Assembly: GCA_963971405.1 (NCBI GenBank)
Contig: OZ020485.1
Span: 32,073,921-32,137,920, forward strand
Length of the DNA stretch: 64,000 nucleotides
Direction of reading: 5' to 3'
DNA from: Psococerastis gibbosa
Lineage: Eukaryota > Arthropoda > Insecta > Psocodea > Psocidae
The notes beneath the pieces are model-generated. The model had not been told where the DNA came from, made no database searches, and was given only the letters and a program-made list of their open reading frames with translations. Positions 24,901 to 37,900 of this stretch are shown here, piece by piece. How positions within the stretch are numbered: the first letter of the stretch is position 1; each line of letters starts with the position of its first letter. The position numbers were made by a program, and so were the translations under genes.

Positions 24901-27900
24901 GTGTGGTGAGCGCGGCCCATAAGGGCCGGGGGAATAGGAGGAACGTTTTATAATGGAATTTTATTTAGTCATAACGCATTTTACGTAGCAAAACCATACG
25001 TTCTCTCTCTACATTAAATTATTGTTATGCTTTGCATGATTCAACCTGCTTCCCTCACCCTTCTTATTAGTATTGTTGTTCAAAATGTCTGAACTTTTTT
25101 TTCTTATAACTAATGTGAAATACTTACGCTATAACAGTTATACCTTAAAACTGTTTTGTTATAATAATGCATGGCAAAATGACCTTATGTTTGTTCTCAA
25201 TCGGAGATACAGGCTACACATCATAGAGTAACCTAATTTATTTCACTTGCCGAAGTTTAGTGTGACTTGTTAGACCATTAATAATTCTTTAATTTAATTT
25301 AAAGGCAATTTTATTTTAAAAAACTTGATTCATTAAGGGCATTCCATGATTACGTGATTTAACTTATAATGGTATCATTATACCTTCAGTTTTTCATGTA
25401 TGTATGTTTTTCAGTATCCCTTTTGAAACTTCCTTCTTTCTCATAATCAATTTTATTTTTAGTTCCTCAATGCCTGCATTCCCATGATGAAAGGTTCGCT
25501 TGCTCACTGAGCCTTGAATGGTTGGAAAAGAATTTATTGAACTACTTCAACTTTGCAGCTTGCTCACTATCATTAGAAACAGTAATAGCTTAAGTCTGAG
25601 GTTCAAAATTGACACCACGTTTCCGTCTCATTTCGGAGAGCAATGCCTTTATTTCGTCTCAGTTCCAGTCTCAACGGCAAATTGTAGAAAGTGTAGGTAC
25701 TTAAGACTGTACCGAACAAGCTACAAACAGTACTGTACGAGTACACAAAAAAAAAAAAAGGAAAATTGGTGAAATCACCGGTTTTGTGGTTGGAAACAGA
25801 ATGTAAACTTAACATAAAGATAAAGACATAAAAATAAAAATAAAGTCGTTATTTATTTATTTATTTAAATGAAGAACGAGGCTCTCGGATGGTGCAATCT
25901 TTTTTTTAAACTGAAGAAACAGTAGTACCGCTTGTAGCACTAAGACGTGTTCCTATCTACCGGTAACGTTTTTCGTTACTAAATTCGACTCACCTATCAT
26001 GACTCTAGCAGGCACTGCATTCCACTCAAGCCAGAATGTAATGAATGATGAAGTAACTAATATAATACCCGGGATGAACACGGTGGTAAAGTAGAAGGCT
26101 CTGTCCCTCGTGAAGATAAGGTCCACCCTCAGACAGCTGTAGTCCCCTGTAACAGTTGAATACAAGTGTGCTAAATTCCATGTGAAAATGGCCACTCATC
26201 GTAAAGGGGCCCATTCGCTTGTAGTTTGACTTCAGATCATTTACATTGATGAAAACAAATTTCCCAGCAGACGCTAATTTTCTTGCACTGCAACACAAAC
26301 AGGGCCGTCGACAGCCATTACCGGCCCCGTCATTCCCGAGTCCTACCTAATGACTGCCTACTACTATCTAAAAGTAATGTAACTAGGTACCTACCAACTG
26401 TATAGTCAAATAGGGAACTACTGCATTACTATGCTTTCATTATTTCTACTAGCGGGGGTGCAAACAGGGCCCTGGGCAAAAGAGAAAATGTAGCCCTTTC
26501 CCCCAAGCAGTTGATGTATTGTGTAGCTCCCTTTAATGTTAAAACTGTGGAATCTCTCGGAAGAAGGGGCCTGAGTGTTTCCCCTGGGGGAAAAAAATTA
26601 AAAATGCAGGTGCGAATAAGTACGTTTTCAGGCATTCTACATATTGTATATTTTTAACCCCAGGGAGGTACGCCCCGCGGATTTGCCACTGACTGTACGA
26701 GGTACGTCGTGTATGTGTGTCATACATTATACTGTAGGTACCGTACCTAAAGTAACAAATAAACGCTAATTTAAAGTTGTTGAACTTTCATATTCGTCTC
26801 GCACTAAGAATTTTAAGATGATTTTGTTTTGTTTTGTGACTTGAGGACACTAATGAGCTGGACAACCCAGGGGGGACTCCCCTTAAAAAAATGTTGAACG
26901 TATAGGCGTAAAATAGTTGGAATTTAGCATTTATAATTATAGCTTTCCAAAAAAGCAAGTTTATCGTGCCGGACGCCAAGCCCGGGACACTTGTCCAGTA
27001 GCCCCCTCCCCCCTCCCGCGTCGACGGCCCTGAACACAAAGTTAGCTTGTGTTGCTGTGACATTTGTGGCATAACATGTTACAACGGAAAAGGGGATAAA
27101 CAGCAAACTTGCGGGGAAAATTGGTAAGGTAATTGCATCATGAAAGTAATTTAACGATGCCGTGCATAAGAATATGATTCGTAGTAAGGGTATTCAGGAT
27201 TTGTGGAAAATCCATGGAAACGGTTGGTTCAGTTTACAAGCATTCAGCTGCAACAATACTCATATCGAACGGCTGAATACCGAATACCCTGGATACCCTT
27301 AATAATTAAAACAGAATTTTATGTTATCAATGTAAACAGTTAGTAACATTTTTGGCCATAGCTAAGCCACAGAAAGGGAGTTTAGACACAACTTATAAAA
27401 TTAAAAATTCTATTGACCTTTTAGTAAAATCTAATGCAAATGGGATCCTTGCAACTTTTTTCCTGAAAAGAAAACCTAATCGTGCATAATGTAGCTAGCT
27501 ATTGTATTTTACTTCGTTCGGTGAGACATTTAGTGAAGATACGCTACTACAGTAGTATATACTCGAATATATATATATTATATAGCCAACGTCATATTGC
27601 CACGCTCAGTCTCAAAGATATTTCTTTCGATTTACTTTAAACTTTCCAGCCGCTTTTTTTCAAAGCAAAAGGCATTCGCTAAGTGGAAAAACAGTTTTTA
27701 CAAACGTTTCCATTCATAATCAAGCTTTATTTACTTGCTCTGTCACTGTAAATAACTCCAGAGAGCAACATTGCTTTGCCTGGAAAACGTTTTGGAAATA
27801 AAACATTTTGACAACTTGCAATTCATGAAATTAGAAAGTTGGAGAAACTCAGACTAGAATGTTAAACTGAGGTAGTTAGTGATAATTTCTGGGTCAATTA

Positions 27901-28880
27901 GATCCATGAGTTTATGGAGTTAAGAAGACATGTATTTCTTTAATATTGATCAATAATTGGCTCAAGTTTTCAAAAGACACATGTTCAGAGTTCTTAATTT
28001 TACAAATGAGACGTGGATGAAAGATACAGTTCGCCCAGCCATTGAATATTATTAGAATATTACTAGTATTATTATAATATATTAATATTCAATGGCAAGG
28101 CAAAGAGTGTAATACAGTACATTGTGCATACTGTGTGCACCGTGCTCAATTATATAGTGTATGTTAAACGTTGCAACATTAAAAGCTAGTCTAACTTGAC
28201 TAAAATTTGAGGACTTATAGGTGGGAGACGCTACTCCAAAATTTAATCAATTTTGTCTGCTGCTGGAAAAGGTTCTGTGGCTCATTAAGCTGAGTGCTTC
28301 GGATTTTCAGCATTCACTGACAGCTTTTCAAAGTTAAAGGACTGTTTGAAAACTTGTTCCTCAGTTCAACAGTTTTAAAAAACAAAGGGCACAATTTACT
28401 AATAGTCCAAAAGGCCACCTCGCTGCCATAAAATTTATATGGCACCTTGGGGAAACTGTTCACGTAATTCCTCGAAAGGCGCGTAATTACTTCAAAGGCT
28501 CTTAATTTAATGATTTTAAATATAAATAATTTTGTGAATTTATTTAAGGTGTATTTTTTTTATACTGCACGACACTGCAAATGTAATAGCCTACTTACAT
28601 ACAGTAGGTAACATGAGAGTGCTTTAACATTATGGTTAAAAAAAAGTTGTTATTTGCCAACTTGGAGCCAGGGTCCCGGCTCAAACTCTAAATCTGACAC
28701 TTTATTCTCTTATTAATGTTGCTATGAAATTTATTAAAAACGTGTTTCATACTCTGGTATACAGTAACTTGTTGTCCCTTTCGAAGTTTGAGTCACTAAT
28801 CATAATTTTATGAAATGATAAAAAATAATAATTCTGGTTACACCAGGAGGAGACCAATTCAAACTCAAAGTCGTTATTAC

Positions 28881-28919
<39 letters not shown>

Positions 28920-31900
28920 GTTGAAGGGCTTGTAGTGGCCTATTGAACCTTGCTTGCCCCGCTCATTTTTGCTTGGGTCGAAATATTCAATTTCGAGATT
29001 TCAACGGATTTAGACGTTTTGAGGTCCAAGGAACCCAAAAAAGGGGTAATTACAAAATGTCTGTCTGTCGATTTGTGGGCAAACTACCCGGTGAATTCTG
29101 ATGAAATTGGCATGTACACAAAAATTGTGTCTCGGGACCTTTTGTTTTGGGCTAACCCAACTGTGGGGGATTTTAGGCTCCAAAAACTCGTTATTAATGT
29201 AAAGTAGGTTAGTTACTTCTTGATAGTTTTATTTCGGGGCGAAAAATAAAAAAAAGAATCAAGTTTCATAAAAAATGACTCGAAATAAATTCTACACGGA
29301 ACCTTTCCATCGATGCTTTATAATTATTTTTTGAAGAAATTATGTTTAATTCATGTCCCAATACATTGCATACCCTGTTATTATTACTGTAGTGTATTAT
29401 ATTGGTCTGCCGTTCTTGACAATGCAATCGTCCATTCGATCAATAATTCAGTGCTTTGGGTAGGGAAAGTCGAGGCAACCGAAATTTAACCCTAGGAGAA
29501 TTATGTGCAACTACTATTACAATTAGTTTAGCACGATTTCAGCATGTTGACTGTAAGTAGTCTGAGAAAAGTCTGAGATGTACGCGGTATCAAGGACAAT
29601 AAAAATTCATGCGACGTTTCAAAATGTCCATATCTGCGAAGGTAGCACGACACGCTTAGAATTTTTACTTGCCGGTTGAATTGCGGACCTGAATAAAACA
29701 TCGTACTCCAAATTATGAGGGATAAATTGAAAAATATATATAGTCCAATCAAGTTTTTCACACCGAATAAGACAATATTACAATATTTACATTTTCCTGC
29801 CCTCCAAAATTCTCTCACTATATATATATTCTTTTAAAGGTCTTCCATTCCCAAGTCTTGAAGAAATTAATATAGCAACACCCGCTATAATGTAGCGATC
29901 AAATTTTGCATTCCATTACATTTCATTCCAATATATCGTAACACCAGAAATAAAATGAAACTTGCTGTAAATAGTCATAGAACAACTTTTTATTCGAAGG
30001 CTCCCATCAATACGGCTATAACATTTTATAACAAACTACCAAATACATTCAAAACCTTATCTAGAAATAAATATGAAAGTCAGCTACACTCATTTTTTGC
30101 TAAACAGTATTTCTATACTATACAATGGAAGAAGTGGCTGACAACTTGAGCGATATTTTCACAACGAATGAATTAATGACTCAATATAATATAATAATAC
30201 GGGTTTTATTTGTGTGAATGTGTGTATCTGTTATTTTGAATGTTGGTGTGAATGTAACACCATTATAACACATTTGTAACACCTATTGTTGCCATTCATG
30301 TCTTTTATGGTATGTAACTCTTTTTTGTGCCTTGACTTAAAATAAAGCGACTATTTATTTATTTATTGGATCGCCATACAGGATTGTCGACTTTGTAAAT
30401 AAATTTATGAGTACTTATTTATTAGGTTACAAATGCACCGGACCAAGTTTGGTTGTCTATAGTTGCTGCTGTACATATACTGTACATATGCACGCATAGT
30501 AACTTCAGTACTGTAGTATTTTTCTGAAAATCAGACGAAGTTCTTCCTTCAAGTAGTACAGTGTATTGCCTGAATGGAATGCAGCTTAAATTTGAATCAG
30601 GACAGGTTTCAGGTATTAGCTAATTTATTTCTCCTCCATAACATTATCGTACCTACTTCTACTAACTATGAACGTGTAGCGCTCACGAAATCTGAAATAT
30701 TCATGAAAACTTTTCATTTTTAAATATTTAATTCCTTGTTCCTTTACGTTTTCATGATAGTACGTCAATAAAACTGTATTCATTCAAAAAATATAAGCTA
30801 CGCTTAATTTATCATATTTTTTTTTTTTTTTTAATGCAAAAAGAAGGGAGCACCGAAACATAATTGGGTACCAACGTATCATGCTCGTAAGTGCAGGGTA
30901 GGTAGCTACCGACTAATGATAATCAGCTACCGCATTCATTCTTCCAGTATCCCTACTAAATCTGCGTTTTACCATAATATTTCCACTACTTTCTTTTTGT
31001 TATTTCCACATTAAATGCAAAATATTCATTTCAAAATTTACAGTGGCCCCTCGTAGAACATACTTGTATATAAATAAACAACATACCGTCGTAAAAACTT
31101 AATTAATTAGCTGTTAATTTCCAAGTAATGCAACGGCCACAAAGATTTCAAATTTCATGAGCTCGACCCGAACACATTTTATTTAAAGGGATCGCCATAG
31201 AGAAACAAACTACTTGCACCACTAATGCTAATACTTTTTTTTTAAATAAAAGGTTAATTAAAAGGTAGACGCAAACAATCAAATTAATGCTACTACTATT
31301 ACTACCACCACTAAAATGAAATGATAACTACATAACCTAGGGCAGTCCCGCTATCGCTTGAAAGATATAGGCAAGGAATACTGGCCGATTGACCAATACT
31401 TGCCATTGCTGTGCAGTATACCAATACTTTCAAAGCGTTGTAGGTACCCTCCCTTAAACTGTAAGATAAGCTACTACTGTGTATAAGCTACTACAAGAAA
31501 TGGTGACTTACCCCGCCACATTGACTTTCTCGGGCAGATCATGGTACTGTTGCCCACGAGGTAGGCGTTAAGGGTTGTAAGAGAAGGCGACTTACGTAAC
31601 GTATCTTCATCGTTTTTCCAAACGTAAGTCAAGAAAGCACTTTCATATGATACTGTAAAAAATATCACATCATCGTTCATTAGTCCGCGACTTAAGACAC
31701 TATCCTATGCAAGGTGTTTCAGGCGAATGGTGACAATTATCTTTGGATTACTATAAAACCAAAACGCCGGTATGCATTAGTGACTTTTTCTGTGTTTTAT
31801 TAATTATTCTAATTGATTGCCCATGCTTTAGTAGTTTAGAGTAAGCCTCAAGGTAAATAGTGGCAGTAGGCAAGTTTGTTTTTACGCTTGTCCTATCATT

Positions 31901-34900
31901 GCCAAATAATAAAATAATAAAATCAAGGCCGTGCCCAGGTTTTGATTTCGGGGGGGGGGGGTCCAAATTTTTTTTACATAATAACTTATTCATGAAAGTC
32001 CATTCTATAATATAATAATAATAACCGTGTATTTTGCTAAAACAATTTTTAACCAAATACAAAATACAGTTGAAGTGCCCCCTCATGCCAGCGGCGTGCG
32101 AGGGTAGCACTCACTACCTAACTATAGCCTACCTAATACATTACTGTAATTTGTTGAGTTCGTCCCTGGTCCATAGTCTTATAATTGTCCTGTATGTCGC
32201 TGTTCTTGTGTTACTGTTAGTGTTGTCTAAAGGGGGGTACTTGTATTTGTTTACGTGTATGTCCTTGGTGAGTGCGTTGTAAAGAGTCGTTGCATTGTAT
32301 CGTAGTGTGAATGTTATGTGTGAATACAATAATTCGTTGAGCACTTTAAGAAAGTTTGCTACACTGGAATTTACATTACACGATATGAACAGAGTATGCG
32401 TAAATGTTCGTTGGCTATTTTGATACTTATGAGTATGCTTTCGTGTTCCATGCTTCCCATAGATAATATGATCCTAAAGTCTAAGTTCTGACGAATAAAT
32501 AACGCGACACCACCTGACCTTCCCCATGATCTCCCTTGTAAAATTCCGGTATACCCTGGTAATTTAAATAATTTGAATTCCTTCTCTCCGACCCAGGACT
32601 CAGTAACCACAATTAACTGATAGTCATTTTTCTTACAGATTTCAGAAGACAACAGTATCTTTAGTTTCTATATTCTATCCAGTGTTCAAAGTTCAAACTC
32701 AAATAAATTTATTCCAATTCTTCAAACAATACAGGTTTACACAAAAAAATTATATCGGGGGAGGGGGGGGGGGGTCCGGACCCAATGGACCACCCCCCTG
32801 GGCACAGCCTTGACTAAAATGTTACCGAGAAGTTGTTACCTATATTTGATGTAATTAAATTAAAGCAAAAATAATACAGGCACAAGTCCCGGAAACACAC
32901 CGTCGCCACGAATAGGCTAGGTAAAACGATGTTTTACTAGAAATAAATGCAAGTTGGTGGCGTTGGAGTTGAGGTCTCCCGCATGTAACGTAATTCCTCC
33001 GTAAATCTCTCATTTAACTAATTGCCCACGGGCTTCGATTATTCACCCGAATGCCCCTTTCCATAGTCTATACTGTCTCTAGTTCATATAATACGAAACA
33101 TCATATTTCGCCCTGTACTAGCTATTAGACTAATAATTAATTCTAGTAAGTACCCTAAAATTATACAATAGGTTACGGTGCCGCCACTCCGCTATACCAC
33201 GAGCGCTCACTACATTAATGGGGAATCTTCCAAAATTTGTGAAAAACAGCATGAGAATTATTTATTAATTTACAGGGCTCACATATTCGAAAAAAGTTCT
33301 TTGAAGACATCCTGATAATAATGTCGCTCCTTGATTTGCCAACTGTTCTAACTCCAAAATGCCAACTGTTCAGGAGAGCGTTCCAAAGCTTTTCCGGTGG
33401 TTTTAATCTACATATGTAGGAACCCCAAAAAGTGTTTTTTACGAAATGTCTGTCTGTCTGTCGGTTCATCGATTTCCGGGCAAATTACTCGGTGGATTTT
33501 TATGAAATTTGGCAATTAGGTTCACAAAAATCATGCCTCGGGACCATTTTATTATTATTTTGGGCTAACTTTATTCTCAAAAAGCTCCAAAAAACGTCTA
33601 AAAAAATATAATTTCTCAAAATGTCAGGGCATGTAGCGTAGTGGTACGGGCTCTGACTTTCACCCGAAAGGTTGTTGGTTCGAGTCCTACACTGGCTACA
33701 TTTTCTGGCCATGCTTCGAAGGGCATGTAAAGCAGGCGGTCCCGGGCCTTCCTAGTTGAGTGTAAGAGAGGGCATTGTAGCCCTAACTCCGCTAGGTTGG
33801 CTTAGTAACAGAAACAATAAAAAGTCCTTACTTTTTTTTTAATTTAAAAACGGCTCCAACGATTTCGTTTAAATTCACATATACAGTGTATTGTAGTCAT
33901 TATTAATTTTAATAAAATGCGGGGGGTCGCTTGTCCCTTGATAGTTTGCTTCTGGTGGTAAAAAAAAAATACTAAATTTTCATGAAAAATGACTAAAAAA
34001 TAATTTTTCTGCGGAACCTTTCTATCGATGATATCTACCTTCAGGCATGTTTTAGGTGATAAATTGAGTAACAAAACCGGACAGGTTGCTTTCCCAAAGA
34101 AGTATATTGTTTTGTGCAAAAAATAATTTTTGAAGAAATGATGGAAAATTCACGTTCAAATGCATTGCGTGCCCTGCCATTATTACTGTGTGTTAATGTA
34201 TTGGTCTGCCCGATCTAGAAAATGCAATGATTAATTGAGTGGTTTGGGACAGGGGATATCCTAGGCCGTTGCCAGAGGGGGTCCAGGGTCTCTTCCCCAA
34301 ATGGTTGCAACGTACATTAGAATGTAGTTTTAAAGATTTTTAAATATATTGAGGTCACCTCACCTCCAGTGACGTCAGATGGACCCCGAGATATCCGCGA
34401 AATTTAACCATTAAATTATTTGCTATGAAATTATTAATTTTCTCTATCTACTAATTGATAAATTGGAAAGCATGTTCGAGTAAACTCGGACCGGTTTTTA
34501 TTATGTGTTTCAATTGAACAGTGAAGTTATTGTTTATAATTTCGCATCATTGACTCTTATTACATGTATTATTAGTCGATATTTATATAGCTCTATTAAG
34601 AATTATTTTTTTTTTTAAAATTACATGCAAGTATTTCTTTTAATCTGAGCGTAACAGTTCCTACATTTAAAGGGTTTTGAAATATATTCCCCATTTGGAA
34701 AGTAAAGACGATTTTCTTTCTTTCTTTCTAATATTATTATTGCTGATTATTGATTATTGTTTAATTCATATAATCCCATTCAATTGAAAAAACATTACAC
34801 TATCAAATGAGCATAAAAGGCTCATTTTAGCAGCAGCCAAACAGGGTGGAAATAATTGTTCAACTGGGAATAAAATGAAATTTGAAGCTTGCGGTTGGGA

Positions 34901-37900
34901 TCCTACGGGCTACGGTGGAAGAATAGGAGATGAAAGTCACCACTAATGACGGTAATGGCCCAGTTGATAATATATCGGGAACGGAACCGCTCCCTGACAA
35001 CCGTGACGAGTAATTAACGATATTGCTAAATGCTAAATCCTCAAATGTCAAATCGCAAATTCAATACCAAAGTTATCATCGCCCTCGCCTTCCCCCTATC
35101 CATTAATAACATCGTTATTTTCAAAAAGCTTTTAAGCTCATACCGATCCGCAAGATCTCTCCCCAGCATAAAAAACAAAATTTTTCCTGCAACCTGGATA
35201 GGGGAAAAAGAGTCTATTGATGGGTGTGCTTGCACCTCCAGTGTATAGTGACGAGATCGGGGAAACTTAGCAGCACCAGTTATGATTCGTATAGTACAAC
35301 ATTTTGGACTTTGCCTAACAGCTAGGTTCTTCAATTGTGAATAACTTGATGCGTCTTTGATTTCATCACTGTATTCCATACGACACAGCATTTGTTGCGA
35401 AGAAGTTCTGAGTGCATCCCCATGTCATGGCTGTCAAGTGCTTAAGAGGAATATAGATCTGTTTTTCCCTCTCTGGGCTGGGTCTTCAATTTCATCCGTC
35501 CAAGTCATGGCCGTAGCCAGGATTTTTTTTCGGGGGGGGGGGGGGGTGTTTAGAAATTTCATAGGATATTACATAGCGGTTTTTATTTTTCCTCTCGAAA
35601 TCCGATTCTATCTAGTATTAAGCCATTTCATTTCGGGGGGGGGGGGGGTTGAACCCCCATGAACCCCCCCTTGGCTACGGCCTCGGTCCAAGTTAGTATT
35701 GAGTCCAGTGACAATCCTAGGTATTCAGTGATAGTTTTTTTTCTCGATTCCTCCGCACTGCGTGATCCTTATACTGTAGTGTAGTTTCATTACTTCTTCT
35801 TTTCTCGCTAGAAAGTGTGACTACCTACTTGACAGACGGTTTTTTCGGCACTCACCATCATCACATTATTGTTAGGCCATTCAGTCAGAATTGTAAGTGC
35901 ATGGTTAGGAGTGGCTTTCAGGGCCACTTTTGAATGATATTCAATGGCGGATCCAAGGGGGCGATGCCCCCTAACCCCCTAAATTTGTAAATTCATAAGA
36001 TAGTAAAAAAAAATGAAAAAAACTCAAATTTTCAACAAAAAAATTACTTTTAAAACTTATACAAACAACTTGTGACCTCTCCCCCCTAAATTTTCCGTTG
36101 AATCCGCCCTTGATGGCTTACAGGGATATCACATACTGTACCTACTGTAAACAGTCTGTCCTAGCCTCTAACCTTTCCTACCACGAGAATGAGAAGGATA
36201 GCTTCAAAGGAATTGGAAATGGAAAAATCAAGGGAAGATCTAAAAGTAAATTAAGACATCTCTATCGCACCGATCGAGTTTAAATTTTGCTCACACGTAG
36301 ATTTTATGCAAACATAAATTTAATCTGAATCCGTATAAGGTATACACAAATTGATTTCTAAAATCTTCGTCTTCTTCAGCTTTACCTTGGGTCCATCAAC
36401 CCTATTAAAACCATGCCGCTGTTGTGGGCAATTTATATTCACTCGCCTATTTTAACCAGCATAGCAAATGGATACAGTTTCGGTGTAGTACAGACAATAT
36501 TGTTCTGTAAAAAAATTGATATTAATTTTAGGTACCAATAGTAACAAACACGCCCCTTTCACAACTATCGGTTTTTGTGGATTATAATTGTATATACACT
36601 TACTACTCTCCATGGCGAAGGAGCACAGAGGGTCATCGAAGGGGAAGATGTGCAGACTGCCTTGGCAGCTGAGAATGAGGTGTCTGCGCATTAAGTAGGA
36701 AATAGTGCCATTTCTGTAGATGCGTAGCGCAAAATGCATGGGGTCTAGTGGTTCCTTGAAGTCTCCGTGCATGATGAAATATGTGTCAGGCAGCCAAATT
36801 TTGTTCTGGTGATGAAGGGCGTTAAGGTAGTCGAACTTGCTTTGATTCGAGTACCTGAGTCGCGGATCGTACCACTGCTGTTGAAGAAGAAACTCCACTT
36901 CATATTTCTGAAAATAATGTAAATTAATTTGTGACGTAAATTTTGGTCACAGTAGGTTTTCCGTATGTGTTTGCATGCTTCGGCAAAGTATGCAAACACA
37001 CTGCAACTGAAACATTTCCGTAGGGGCTATAAAATCGCATCCATTTGTAAAAGATGAACGGTATGTTGGGGTGTCATAGATTATAAACATGAAAATAACT
37101 GTATGTAGGAAATCCCCTCCCACAGTATGTTATTTTTAATTAAATAGGTAAAGTATGTTTATTTAAATTACTGAAATGATGATCTTACTTAAGGCAGAGA
37201 TTTATAATTATACATAGGTATACGAGTATATCGTATATCGACTCTCCACGGCCGCAGGGAAGAAAAATCCATAAAAAATACAACCTTTCTCAAAAAGCCG
37301 TCTATTTGCCTGACTACTATACTATATAAAGTCGGAATTATAACTTAATGCACTCTTTCTCGTTTACTTAGTACTGTAATGAAAATGGCATTCATAACCA
37401 GCAACCGTACAATGGCGATTAGGGATTAACTTTAACACCGGGAATAGGGTTAAATTGTTGTAAATAGATCCCAAAGCGTCAGCCATTAATTCACATTGAT
37501 TCAATTGTTTTAAACAAAAGAAATTGCAGGAAATTCAAATAAATCCTCGGCTATATTTTTTGGCAAGTTTTCAATTTTTTCTCCCTTAGGCGGCAATTCC
37601 ACCGGCGATTTTACTTCATTTGTGATTTGGGATTTTTTGTTTGTTTTGTTTTGAGGAGACTATTATGTAGATACTTAACTTATCTATTATAAATTAAGTG
37701 ATAATATGGTAGAGACTTATTAATGATGTCTGCTACCATATTATAACTTAATTTATAATACATAAATTAAGTAGGCCTATCTACATAATAGTCTCCTTAA
37801 AACAAAACAAACAAAAAATCTCTAAATCACAAATGAAGTAAAATCGCCGGTGGAATTGCCGCCTTAGATTTGGACAGATTAATTTTCTTAATGTATTAAA

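Noticed and set aside
35357-35662. 101-codon ORF spanning poly-G tracts
   Set aside because: It reads through a MITE with low-complexity G runs (Gly repeats) and is not a gene.
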